This document shows, one piece after another, positions 9,168 to 16,975 of a stretch of 64,000 nucleotides of DNA. The notes under the pieces are model-generated. The model did no database searches. It was not told the origin of the DNA and was given only the letters and a program-made list of their open reading frames with translations. The DNA comes from Clostridium thermobutyricum (GTDB taxonomy: Bacteria > Bacillota > Clostridia > Ch29). Within the stretch, counting starts at the first letter, position 1, and each line of letters begins with the position of its first letter. A program made the translations under genes and the position numbers. The stretch lies in assembly GCA_016842005.1 (NCBI GenBank), contig JAENYD010000004.1, positions 62,001-126,000 of the forward strand, given 5' to 3'.

Positions 9168-9786
9168 CCCGTCCCACCGCCATGTATAAGAGTGAATTTA
9201 CAATTGCAGCCGCCACATTACTGCCCCCCTTGGTACCTGTAGTGCTGATGGAGGGAACATCAAGCTGCCTGATACTCTCTTTGGCCTCTGCCGCCCCCAC
9301 AAAACCAACGGGTACCCCGATGACAAGGTCGGGTTTTATTTTGTTTCCCTCTATAAGCTCCCCCAGCCTGAAAAGGGCGGTGGGGGCATTTCCGATGACG
9401 AAAATATGGAAGCCTGTTTCTGCCGCCAGGTCCATTGCCGCCATTGAACGGGTTATTCCCCTGCTTTTTGCGGCCCTGAAAACCTTATCCTCCCCTATAA
9501 AACAATCAAGAGTACAGTTGGCTTTCTGTAAAGCTTTTCTGTTAATACCCGAGAACGCCATCCTGGTATCGGTTACTATCCTGCAACCTGCTTTAATCCT
9601 GATTATCGCCGTTTCTACCGGTTCCCTGTGAAATACAACAATGCTTTTATAGTCAAAATCACCGGTAGTATGAATAATACGCTTTACCACGGTTAATTCT
9701 CCGGGCTTGAAGGAATGGGCCCCCATACCTTCTTCAATGATTTCCATACTTTTCTCTTCTATTTCCTCCGGTCTGGTTATATACAT
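9160..9786 (-). CDS. cbiC: Cobalt-precorrin-8 methylmutase
   Basis: CbiC moves a methyl group from C-11 to C-12 to give cobyrinate. The 208-residue protein carries the family's 'RIIHTTGDFDYKSIV' segment with its catalytic histidine, 'TDTRMAFSGINR', and the conserved 'VIGVPVGFVGAAEAKE' near the C-terminus. It overlaps the end of cbiA by 10 bp and has its own GGAG site before the ATG. Confidence 0.94.
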   Translation of the reverse strand: MYITRPEEIEEKSMEIIEEGMGAHSFKPGELTVVKRIIHTTGDFDYKSIVVFHREPVETAIIRIKAGCRIVTDTRMAFSGINRKALQKANCTLDCFIGEDKVFRAAKSRGITRSMAAMDLAAETGFHIFVIGNAPTALFRLGELIEGNKIKPDLVIGVPVGFVGAAEAKESIRQLDVPSISTTGTKGGSNVAAAIVNSLLYMAVGRDE

Positions 9787-11093
9787 GACTTCACTCCTTC
9801 AGCACAGTCCAGCAGGTTCGCAAAAGCCTTGCGGTTGCCCAGGAAATGAATATGAGGATAGCCTCCCAGAACATTTTTGTACCTGTATCCGCAGTACCAG
9901 CTTTTATTGCCCATGGCTTTGCTGACAGCATAAACGGCACTGCCCGGTATTGACACGGCTGATTTGTGGAACTCATGGGCTGTCAGGCAGTCTCCCTTCC
10001 TGCCAAGTAGACAGTCTTCCTCCAACCGGAGGTCAACATATCCAAATCTCTGGAGGCTGCCGGTCATCCGGCACTGCCCCCCGAAAATCCCCGTCATCTT
10101 TGCCCCTTCAATACTTTCACAGAGGTACATAAATCCTCCGCATTCCGCATAGATAAATCCCCCGTCTTCAGCGAACCTTCTCATGCTGTTCAGCATGGAA
10201 GTATTGAGGGCAAGTTGGTCTCTGAAAACTTCAGGATAGCCCCCTCCCAGGTATACCAGGTCACAGGGAGGAAGCTCCGGGTCATACAGGGGAGAAAAAT
10301 ATACTACATTGCAGGCCTCTTCAAGCATGCGGAGATTTTCGCTATAATAAAAGGTAAAGGCTTTATCCTTTGCAACAGCCACGGTTACAGGCCTTTTATC
10401 AAAGGCAGGCTGAGGGGGTACATCAACCGGAGACATCAGACGGATAAATGCATTCATATCAACCTTTTCCCTTACAATCCTCGCAATATGCTCAATCCTG
10501 TCCTCCAGGGCATCCACTTCCACACTCTGTACCAGGCCCAGGTGTCTGCTCTCCAGGGCAAATTCCTCAGCCTGTGGTATAAAACCTATAACCCTTACTC
10601 CCGTATATTCCTCTATCTGCTGTTTCAGCATAAGGTAAGTTTTCTCGGTCACTCTGTTCAAAATTACCGCTTTTATCCGGGCATCTTCGAATTCCACCAT
10701 TCCTTTTATCTTGGGCACCGATGAAAACATTTCTCCTTCGGGGGCGTATATCAATACTGCCGGTACTCCCAGTTCCTTTGATATATGATAGCTGGAATTG
10801 GTATATGTATTATGAATGCCGTCAAAAAAACCCATTGCCCCCTCAATTACCGCACATTCACCGGGGAAAAAGGCCAGGGCCTCCCGCATCCCGCTAACTC
10901 CCTGGAGGAAAATGTCCAGATTCCCTCCTGAGTTTCCCGAAGCTTTTTCCAGAAACGCCCTATCTATATAGTCCGGCCCTGTTTTAAAGGGGATTACATT
11001 CTTACCCGCATTTCTGAGCGCCCTTACTATTCCCATACTGATGGTGGTCTTTCCTGAACCGCTCCGGGGGGCAGTAACCATAACGGCTTTCAT
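9777..11093 (-). CDS. cbiA: Cobyrinate a,c-diamide synthase
   Basis: CbiA amidates the a and c carboxylates of cobyrinate using glutamine and ATP. The 438-residue protein has an N-terminal P-loop ('APRSGSGKTTISMGI') and 'FKTGPDYID'. Its C-terminal type 1 glutamine amidotransferase domain has 'YLGGGYPE', the nucleophile in 'YAECGGFMYL', and a histidine in 'THEFHKS/AHEFH'-type context near residue 365. It is the last enzyme of the ring pathway encoded here. CbiP, CbiB and nucleotide-loop genes are absent from the window. Confidence 0.94.
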   Translation of the reverse strand: MKAVMVTAPRSGSGKTTISMGIVRALRNAGKNVIPFKTGPDYIDRAFLEKASGNSGGNLDIFLQGVSGMREALAFFPGECAVIEGAMGFFDGIHNTYTNSSYHISKELGVPAVLIYAPEGEMFSSVPKIKGMVEFEDARIKAVILNRVTEKTYLMLKQQIEEYTGVRVIGFIPQAEEFALESRHLGLVQSVEVDALEDRIEHIARIVREKVDMNAFIRLMSPVDVPPQPAFDKRPVTVAVAKDKAFTFYYSENLRMLEEACNVVYFSPLYDPELPPCDLVYLGGGYPEVFRDQLALNTSMLNSMRRFAEDGGFIYAECGGFMYLCESIEGAKMTGIFGGQCRMTGSLQRFGYVDLRLEEDCLLGRKGDCLTAHEFHKSAVSIPGSAVYAVSKAMGNKSWYCGYRYKNVLGGYPHIHFLGNRKAFANLLDCAEGVKSCI

Positions 11094-11111
11094 CGTATTT
11101 CTCCTTCCACC

Positions 11112-12545
11112 TTAATTGCTCTCTGATTCAATCTGTTTTATTCTTTCAAGGGCCTTGACAACCTCTGCCCCCGTAACCGGGTCAAGGGGATTGAACTCAT
11201 TATTTTTTAACTCCATTAACCCGTTTTCCACAACTATTTCTACCATCCGCGGGCTGTCACAGGCATTTATATCCTTTATATCCGGAGTACCCGCAAGGTC
11301 TTCCAGGTCGGCCAGCATAAACAATACTTCAGCCAGACCTTCCCTTGTAATTTTTTCATCCGGACGGAATTCATCCCCATAGCCGTCCATGTACCCTGAC
11401 AGAACAGCGGTTTCGATATAGTCAAACCCGGGATGGTCAACTCCTACATCCGAAAATCCACCGTATACATGACCCCTGTGTGGCTGTCCATAATATTTTG
11501 AGGTGGGTGAGAATATGCTTTTATGCCTGAACATGACAGCAATCCTGGCCATTTTTTCCCTGGTAACAGGCTGATTATCATTGAATACCCCAATATCGTC
11601 AAATACCTCCGGGTAGAACATGCGGGCCAGCTCTTTTACTCCTTTGGAAAAGCGGAATGTAGGGCTGGAAACCAGCTTTTCATCAATGTTGTATATCCTC
11701 CCCTCTTTCACCGCCTTTATGGCATAAAAGCCCGGACGGGTCTGTATTCCATGGGGAGTGCCCCCTGAATTCATAGCCCCCCTCTGGGCAACGTATACAT
11801 CTATATCTCCGGCCTTCTCAAGAATCCTTTCTATCCCATACGATGCAATACTGCTCCCTTCCCTTACGGCTTTTGCATCCGATGCGATATTGATACCCCC
11901 TGCATATTCGACGGCATGGGCCGCAATGGAATCCGGCGTTACGGTGCGGTACTGGGTTTCTGTGGACTCAAAATAAACCCTCACCTTTGGTTCAATGCTA
12001 CCGGTTATTTGTGATATTCTCTCTATATCCCCTTTAAATTCGTCAAGCAGCTCTTTTGCTTTTTCTTCCCTCCCTGACAGCAGGGCCAGTTTCTCAATAT
12101 ACGGGACAAATTCTTCATAGCTTTCAGGGTACAAACACACAACATTTATGCCCGCCTTTTCCAGGGCCTCTACAAATGCGGGGCTGCTGTTCTTTATAAA
12201 TGGCCTGATCAGAACCAGGTCCGGATTGGCGGCGATCACCTTCTCAGGGTCCGAACCATAGTCATATACATCCTTCTCTACAACCCGGGGCGGATAAGCC
12301 TCACTTTTCCCCACGCCGATTATTTCCCGGTCCAGCCCCAGGGCAAATAAATTTTCGGTATGGGCGGAATACAATGAAATTATCCTCTCGGCCGGCTTAT
12401 CCATATTAATTTCATGACCCAGGTCATCGGTAAAATGTATACCGGTGGAAGTTTTTTCCTGGTTTATTGTTTCCTCGCCGGTGCAGCCGGGCAATATTAT
12501 GGCAATACATATTACAAAGACTAATAATAATCTGGACTTGTACAT
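11112..12545 (-). CDS. btuF: Cobalamin-type ABC transporter binding lipoprotein fused to S-layer homology repeats
   Basis: This is the likely surface binding protein for the BtuCD pair encoded upstream. The ATG at 12545 is chosen because AAGGAAGGGG precedes it; an upstream in-frame ATG has no such site. The 477-residue product has a lipoprotein signal with lipobox LPGC near residue 21. A helical-backbone periplasmic binding domain of the BtuF/FhuD type follows (to about residue 300), with 'ERIISLYSAHTENLFALGL' and 'VCLYPESYEEFVPYIEKLA'. The last ~150 residues look like two to three S-layer homology modules, for example 'FSDVGVDHPGFDYIETAVL' followed by 'GYMDGYGDEFRPDEKITRE'. It could therefore be held both by a lipid anchor and by the cell-wall polymer. 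The substrate (B12, cobinamide or another chelate) is inferred from context only. Confidence 0.85.
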   Translation of the reverse strand: MYKSRLLLVFVICIAIILPGCTGEETINQEKTSTGIHFTDDLGHEINMDKPAERIISLYSAHTENLFALGLDREIIGVGKSEAYPPRVVEKDVYDYGSDPEKVIAANPDLVLIRPFIKNSSPAFVEALEKAGINVVCLYPESYEEFVPYIEKLALLSGREEKAKELLDEFKGDIERISQITGSIEPKVRVYFESTETQYRTVTPDSIAAHAVEYAGGINIASDAKAVREGSSIASYGIERILEKAGDIDVYVAQRGAMNSGGTPHGIQTRPGFYAIKAVKEGRIYNIDEKLVSSPTFRFSKGVKELARMFYPEVFDDIGVFNDNQPVTREKMARIAVMFRHKSIFSPTSKYYGQPHRGHVYGGFSDVGVDHPGFDYIETAVLSGYMDGYGDEFRPDEKITREGLAEVLFMLADLEDLAGTPDIKDINACDSPRMVEIVVENGLMELKNNEFNPLDPVTGAEVVKALERIKQIESESN

Positions 12546-12605
12546 ATTTCCCCTTCCTTTCATGGGCAGTATGATAGACAGGGCTCTTGGCTTCAGGTTA
12601 TGAAA

Positions 12606-12647
12606 GCAATACAAGTGAATAGAATCTCTTCTATTCACTTGTATTGC
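12606..12647. terminator. Perfect 19-bp hairpin between cbiK and btuF
   Basis: GCAATACAAGTGAATAGAA (12606-12624) and its exact complement (12629-12647) flank a four-base loop. On the minus strand the stem is followed by only TTTCAT, so termination may be partial. It lies inside the operon and could lower or stabilise expression of the downstream genes. Confidence 0.6.
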
Positions 12648-12667
12648 CCGGTTAATCCCGAGCAGAA

Positions 12668-13570
12668 TTATTCGGCCTGATGCCCCATCGGGTATCCATC
12701 AATGCAATCCTGTACATGATTTATATATATCTGCTGGTACCCGGGGTTTTCTCCCAATCCGTGAAGGTATGTCTTTACAACAAATCCCTCTTTTTTCAGG
12801 ATGGTTTTCCAGGAATCATCTTCATCGCCGGCCATATCATTTTGGGCATGGTCTCCTGCAACAACCATATAGGGCACCAGAGTAACCTCTTTTATGTCTG
12901 CCTCTTTTAGCCTGGCTGTAACATCATCAAGCCCGGGATATCCCTCAACAGTACCGACAAATACGTTGGGCATCATGTCTGATATTACAAGTTGCAGACA
13001 TGAATAAGAGGCATTGGCCGGATGAGGGGTTCCGTGCCCCATTAATACAACTGCCTGGTCCTTCTTGAGTTGGGGTAGCTGGGTTTTCAATGCCTCTGCC
13101 GCAGCCTTATAGTCATCAATAGTCGTCAGAATAGGCCTGCCGACAACCAGTTTCTCAAAAGCCCCCTCAAAGTCCGCAACGGTTTCCAAAACCTCAGTAT
13201 ACTCTTCACCGGTAATGATATGCAAAGGTTGTACAATGACCTCGGTAAAACCTTCTTCTTTCATCTTTGTCAATGCTTCCTCAGGGCTGTCAACAAGGAT
13301 GTTATCCCTGTCCTTCAAAATATTCCTGATTATACTGGAAGTGAAGGCCCTGCGCACTTCATATCCGGGAAAATGTTCTGCTATCCTGTTTTCACAGGCC
13401 TCAATGGTTACCTTTCTGGTATCTGCATAGCTTGTTCCGAAGCTTACAACCAGTATGCCTTTTTTATCAAGCCCCTGTTCCCGGGTCCCCGAAGCCTGCT
13501 GTGCAGCACATCCTGTAATTATTAAGACTGTAACAAGGACTACCAGAAACATGCATGAATATCTTCTCAT
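12668..13570 (-). CDS. cbiK: Sirohydrochlorin cobaltochelatase, lipoprotein form
   Basis: CbiK inserts Co(II) into sirohydrochlorin, the entry step of anaerobic B12 synthesis. The 300-residue protein shows the CbiK fold motifs: 'GILVVSFGTSYADTRK', 'VQPLHIITGEEYTEV' (metal-ligand histidine), 'VVLMGHGTPHPANASY' and 'VPYMVVAGDHAQNDMAGD' (second histidine). The unusual part is the start: MRRYSCMFLVVLVTVLIITGCAAQQ is a lipoprotein signal with lipobox ITGC, so the enzyme should sit outside the membrane. Exported CbiK forms are known from Desulfovibrio. Here the gene lies between the BtuCD and BtuF-like genes, which suggests a role in cobalt or tetrapyrrole handling at the surface, although cytoplasmic synthesis would need a chelatase too. 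The start ATG has a GGAG site. Confidence 0.9.
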   Translation of the reverse strand: MRRYSCMFLVVLVTVLIITGCAAQQASGTREQGLDKKGILVVSFGTSYADTRKVTIEACENRIAEHFPGYEVRRAFTSSIIRNILKDRDNILVDSPEEALTKMKEEGFTEVIVQPLHIITGEEYTEVLETVADFEGAFEKLVVGRPILTTIDDYKAAAEALKTQLPQLKKDQAVVLMGHGTPHPANASYSCLQLVISDMMPNVFVGTVEGYPGLDDVTARLKEADIKEVTLVPYMVVAGDHAQNDMAGDEDDSWKTILKKEGFVVKTYLHGLGENPGYQQIYINHVQDCIDGYPMGHQAE

Positions 13571-13656
13571 CCTATCACTCCTCTTTTCACAGCTTATTTA
13601 TTATAAACAACAGTCACACCCTAGGACCGGACTGCAGCCTATAACCGCCATAACAA

Positions 13657-14418
13657 TTACAACTGTGGTACAATAACCAAACCTCTGCTGCCCACCTTTT
13701 CAATCTTTACCTTAAACAATCTGTTTAAAAATTCGGGGTTCATTACCTCTTCCCTTCTACCCCATCCAATAAGTCTTCCTTCATCCAGTGCAATAACCGT
13801 ATCACTGAAGGTATCAGCCATATTCAAGTCATGCATTATGGATACTACCGTCATCCCCTGTTCCGTCACCAGTTTTCGTAACATGTTCAGAGACTTGATA
13901 CAGTAGCATATATCCATGGAAGAAAAGGCCTCATCCAAAAACAATACCTCAGGGGTCTGGGCCAGGGCCTTTGCCAGAACAATCCTCTGGCGTTCGCCTC
14001 CGCTTACCTCAGTTATAAATGCATCAGCATACTGCAGGGTATTTGTTTCTTCCATACAACGGTAAACAATTTCCAGGTCCTTTTTACCAAATACTTTCAT
14101 CCGCTCCTTAAACGGGGTCCGTCCCATCATGACTACTTCCAGACAGGTAAAAGGGAACCGAAAATTTACATCCTGGGATACGACAGCCATCTTCCTGGCA
14201 AGCTGGTTTATACTGTATTCATTTATTGGTCTGCTATCAAAATAAATTTTCCCTTCCTGAGGCTGCATAAACCCAGTCAGGAGGTTTAACAGGGTAGTTT
14301 TACCGGAACCGTTGGGGCCTATTACTGCCGCAAATTTCCCTTTTCTTATGGAAAAATTAAGATTGCATAGTACCTTTTTATTTTTGTAAGAAAAGCTGAG
14401 ATTCTCCACTTCCAACAT
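13657..14418 (-). CDS. btuD: Cobalamin/iron-siderophore type ABC transporter ATPase
   Basis: This is the ATPase of a type II importer of the BtuCD/FecBCDE class. It has Walker A 'GPNGSGKTTLLNLL', signature 'VSGGERQRIVLAKAL', Walker B 'EVLFLDEAFSSMD' and the H-loop 'SIMHDLNMAD'. The ATG at 14418 is preferred because GAGGGTG precedes it. An ATG at 14433 overlaps the btuC stop codon (ATGA) and is an alternative that would add five residues. It forms an operon with btuC and, further on, the binding lipoprotein. The B12 assignment rests on the riboswitch and the cbi genes. Confidence 0.9.
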   Translation of the reverse strand: MLEVENLSFSYKNKKVLCNLNFSIRKGKFAAVIGPNGSGKTTLLNLLTGFMQPQEGKIYFDSRPINEYSINQLARKMAVVSQDVNFRFPFTCLEVVMMGRTPFKERMKVFGKKDLEIVYRCMEETNTLQYADAFITEVSGGERQRIVLAKALAQTPEVLFLDEAFSSMDICYCIKSLNMLRKLVTEQGMTVVSIMHDLNMADTFSDTVIALDEGRLIGWGRREEVMNPEFLNRLFKVKIEKVGSRGLVIVPQL

Positions 14419-14429
14419 CGCTGTCACCC

Positions 14430-15491
14430 TCATTGATAAAGTGATCTGTTCCTGGTTATAAAAATATATATGAAAAAAGGTCCGCCAAGAAGAGTGGTCA
14501 ATACGCCAACAGGTATCTCCACGTCCATCATCACCCTTGCCCCTGTATCGGCAACAAGCAGGAGCACCCCGCCCATCAGTGCCGATAATGGAATAAGGAT
14601 ACGATTATCGGAGCCTATGGCAAACCTCAGCATATGGGGCACGATCAGACCAACAAACCCTATAATCCCGCTTACAGAGACACATACAGCGGTAATCAGT
14701 GCTCCGCAGACCAGAAATATTCTCCGCAGCTTCTGAGTATCAATACCCAGAGACCTGGATGCCTGTTCACCAGCGCACATTATGTTCAAATCCTCAGAAA
14801 AATATATGCAGACAAGCACGCATACAGTAATAATTGGAAATCCCATGGCGACATGTTTCCAACTACGCGCGGCCAGGCTTCCCATAAGCCACGATACAAT
14901 AGCTGCCACATGCTCGCCGGAGGCACTTTTTATAAAACTGATAGCCGCCGAAAGGATGGAACTTACTATAATCCCTGCAATAACCAGGTTGGCTGAATTC
15001 AAATACCCTTTTATTCTGGCTATGAAAACCACAATGCCCAGTGTCAGCAATGCCCCGGCAAAGGCACACAGGGTTATGGGAAGCTCAATCCCCGGCATAA
15101 ACAGATTCAAGTGTATTGCCATTGCCGCTCCGAAGGCCGCTCCTGTTGAAATGCCCATGGTATAGGAATCGGCCAGGGGATTCATTAACAGGGATTGGAA
15201 TACCGCTCCGGAAACCGCAAGTCCGCTCCCAACAAGTACGGCCGTCAGTATTCTTGGCAGCCGGATATCCCACACGATTGCCCGGTAAGATTCACTGATG
15301 CCGGCCAATAATTTTTCTTTTCCGCTAATCTTTCCCGCAACTATCTTCACCAGTTCACCGATGCCTATTTCTGCCCTTCCCATATTGACCGACAGTACTA
15401 TCGACAGGATAAGGATTACCAGGAGCAGGGTCGCAGCAGCTTTAGCCCTTAAGTATTTGTTTTTCAGAATAACCGAAAAATCCGTCGGCAT
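14430..15491 (-). CDS. btuC: Cobalamin/iron-siderophore type ABC transporter permease
   Basis: This is an integral membrane permease of the FecCD family, 353 residues with about ten hydrophobic segments. The hallmark stretches are present: 'IVWDIRLPRILTAVLVG', 'LAVSGAVFQSLLMNPLADSYTMGIS', and 'GIIGFVGLIVPHMLRFAIG' with the GxxLPH-like coupling helix. It is the first gene after the riboswitch leader, whose 5' untranslated region here is unusually long because a structured element lies between terminator and start. The ribosome site (GGATGG) is weak. Confidence 0.92.
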   Translation of the reverse strand: MPTDFSVILKNKYLRAKAAATLLLVILILSIVLSVNMGRAEIGIGELVKIVAGKISGKEKLLAGISESYRAIVWDIRLPRILTAVLVGSGLAVSGAVFQSLLMNPLADSYTMGISTGAAFGAAMAIHLNLFMPGIELPITLCAFAGALLTLGIVVFIARIKGYLNSANLVIAGIIVSSILSAAISFIKSASGEHVAAIVSWLMGSLAARSWKHVAMGFPIITVCVLVCIYFSEDLNIMCAGEQASRSLGIDTQKLRRIFLVCGALITAVCVSVSGIIGFVGLIVPHMLRFAIGSDNRILIPLSALMGGVLLLVADTGARVMMDVEIPVGVLTTLLGGPFFIYIFITRNRSLYQ

Positions 15492-15523
15492 GCCATTACC
15501 ATCCCTGTATTAAAGTAAAATTT

Positions 15524-15729
15524 CCATTAGTGCGGATGCTTTTATCCTCACTAATGGTTAATTGAACTAATCGGGGTGTTAGCGTCCGTTGTCCTCGCTT
15601 CAACGGTCAGGAGGCACCCCCGGCAAAACTGAAGTTTATTCCCCGGGAGCTTGAATTTCCCCAACTATAGTGAAGGAGGGGCTTACGGACGGTTACGCCC
15701 CGATAAAGTGAAAATTCCGTCAGTGAGGA
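15524..15729. repeat. Structured ~185-206 bp element with terminal inverted repeats in the btuC leader
   Basis: This stretch has no credible ORF and nested inverted repeats. CCATTAGTG/CACTAATGG form a hairpin at 15524-15557. TCCTCACTAATGG (15545) matches CCGTCAGTGAGGA (15717-15729) inverted at 11 of 13 positions. ATCGGGGTGTTAGCGTCCGT (15570-15589) is the inverted match, with few mismatches, of 15685-15704. Inside are further GC-rich stems (CCCC...GGGG, AAACT/AGTTT). The whole can fold into one long branched structure. It may be an inserted non-autonomous element (MITE-like or an IS605/HEARO/omega-RNA type scaffold) or an added regulatory RNA. Its identity cannot be settled here. Confidence 0.55.
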
Positions 15730-15787
15730 CTTTTCTTCATCCATATCCTCGTCCAGGGGAAATCCCGGGAGATTAGCCCGTCGAACT

Positions 15788-15815
15788 AAAAAATCCCTTA
15801 GCTATCAGCCAAGGG
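15788..15815 (-). terminator. Intrinsic terminator of the cobalamin riboswitch
   Basis: On the minus strand CCCTTGGCTGATAGCTAAGGG is followed directly by TTTTTT (15788-15793). It lies about 80 bases downstream of the aptamer and before btuC, the expected place for a B12-controlled transcription terminator. Confidence 0.85.
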
Positions 15816-15892
15816 ACGGTTACCCGCAGAACCAACCTCAACAAATTAATTAATAACAGTCCTTCCCTGGACGGTTATTATACCTCTGGGCA

Positions 15893-16049
15893 GGTCTTCT
15901 GGCTCTCGCATCATCCTCCTCCCACGCCTTCCCACAATCCTATATACGGATTGCAGTGGCAAAACGGGGATTCGTCTCCGATTACAGCGGCGGGTCCGCA
16001 CCGGATTTTCACCGGTTTCCCTATTATCCCGATTAAGGGCACCCAAAAG
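15893..16049 (-). promoter_or_regulatory. Cobalamin riboswitch aptamer
   Basis: On the minus strand the conserved B12-box elements occur in order: GGGTGCCC, AGGGAAACCGGTGAAAATC, GGTGCGGACCCGCCGCTGTA, GCCACTG, GGGAAGGCG and GAGCCAGAAGACCTGCC. CTTTTGGG (16042-16049) can pair with CCCAGAGG (15893-15900) as the closing P1 stem. A short minus-strand reading frame over this RNA (15846-16115) is a chance frame. The riboswitch should switch off the transporter and cbi genes when adenosylcobalamin is plentiful. Confidence 0.97.
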
Positions 16050-16115
16050 CAATAAAGTGTATTCACTTGTTGTTCTGCTGTTAATAATTAGCAGCAGGTC
16101 TCCTGTTTCAAACAT

Positions 16116-16144
16116 ATTTTATTACAAAAAACCCAACCGGTCAA
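16116..16144 (-). promoter_or_regulatory. Sigma-A-type promoter of the cobalamin operon
   Basis: On the minus strand TTGACC (16139-16144) and TAAAAT (16116-16121) are separated by 17 bases, close to the vegetative consensus. The start of transcription would fall about 60 bases before the riboswitch aptamer. Confidence 0.7.
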
Positions 16145-16243
16145 TGTTTTTGTCCATGCAATCCAAACCCCTTGATAAAACAACATTTTATGTTTATACT
16201 AAAAAAATAAAACAATAAAACTATAGAAGCAAAGGAGGCCGCT

Positions 16244-16966
16244 ATGCTGAAATCAACAAAATCAGATAATAAATGGCTTCTCACACCTGTTAAAAAGGCC
16301 TCGATACAGTACGGCATGATTGAAGAAGGGGACCGCATTGCCGTGGGGTTGTCAGGCGGTAAGGACAGCGCTGTCCTTTTTTATATATTGACAGTACTCC
16401 GGAGACATGTGCCTTTCAAATTTGACCTGGTGCCTATATGCGTAGATTTAGGGTTTGAAGACATGGATTTTACCCTCCTTGATAAATATGTGACGGAACT
16501 CGGAAATAAGCTCCACATTAAATCAACCCTTATCGGCAAAATCATCTTTGACGTAAGGCAGGAAAAGAACCCCTGTTCCCTGTGCGCCAATATGCGGAGG
16601 GGTGCATTATACGATGCAGCCAAATCACTGGGATGCAATAAAGCTGCCCTGGGCCATCACCTGGACGATGCTTTTGAAACATTCCTGATGAACCTGATCT
16701 ATAATGGCAAACTGGGAACTTTTCAGCCAAAAACCTATCTTGACAGACGGGATATTACCGTGATACGACCGGTAATTTTCCTGGAGGAGAGTGTCATTGA
16801 AAAGGCCGTCCGATTAAAAAATATCCCGGTAGTCAAAAATACCTGTCCTGCCAACAAAAAAACGAAGAGAGAAGAGATGAAACATCTGATCCATGATTTA
16901 AGCCAGCGCTATCCGGATATTCGCCATAAATTCCTGACAGCCCGGGGGGCGTGGGGTCAGGCCTGA
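16244..16966 (+). CDS. TtcA-family tRNA thiolation protein (PP-loop ATPase)
   Basis: This is a member of the TtcA/TtuA group that adenylates and thiolates tRNA bases. The 240-residue protein has the PP-loop '[15 protein letters not shown]' near residue 34, the CxxC pair '[10 protein letters not shown]' that would hold an iron-sulfur cluster, and '[15 protein letters not shown]'. A late cysteine in '[14 protein letters not shown]' completes the TtcA pattern. AAAGGAGG precedes the ATG. The exact base modified (s2C32 or another) cannot be read from the sequence. The last three codons lie in a palindrome shared with the convergent helicase gene. Confidence 0.88.
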   Translation: MLKSTKSDNKWLLTPVKKASIQYGMIEEGDRIAVGLSGGKDSAVLFYILTVLRRHVPFKFDLVPICVDLGFEDMDFTLLDKYVTELGNKLHIKSTLIGKIIFDVRQEKNPCSLCANMRRGALYDAAKSLGCNKAALGHHLDDAFETFLMNLIYNGKLGTFQPKTYLDRRDITVIRPVIFLEESVIEKAVRLKNIPVVKNTCPANKKTKREEMKHLIHDLSQRYPDIRHKFLTARGAWGQA

Positions 16967-16975
16967 CCCCTTTTT
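16953..16975 (+). terminator. 18-bp palindrome over both stop codons, followed by a T-run
   Basis: GGGGTCAGGCCTGACCCC is a perfect palindrome at 16953-16970 followed by TTTTT. It contains the TGA of the plus-strand thiolase gene (16964-16966) and the TGA of the minus-strand helicase (16957-16959). Both proteins therefore end Gly-Gln-Ala. The T-run makes it a terminator for the plus direction. Confidence 0.7.

Noticed and set aside
15846-16115. Minus-strand 89-codon frame
   Set aside because: It lies on the cobalamin riboswitch; the base pattern is explained fully by the conserved RNA.
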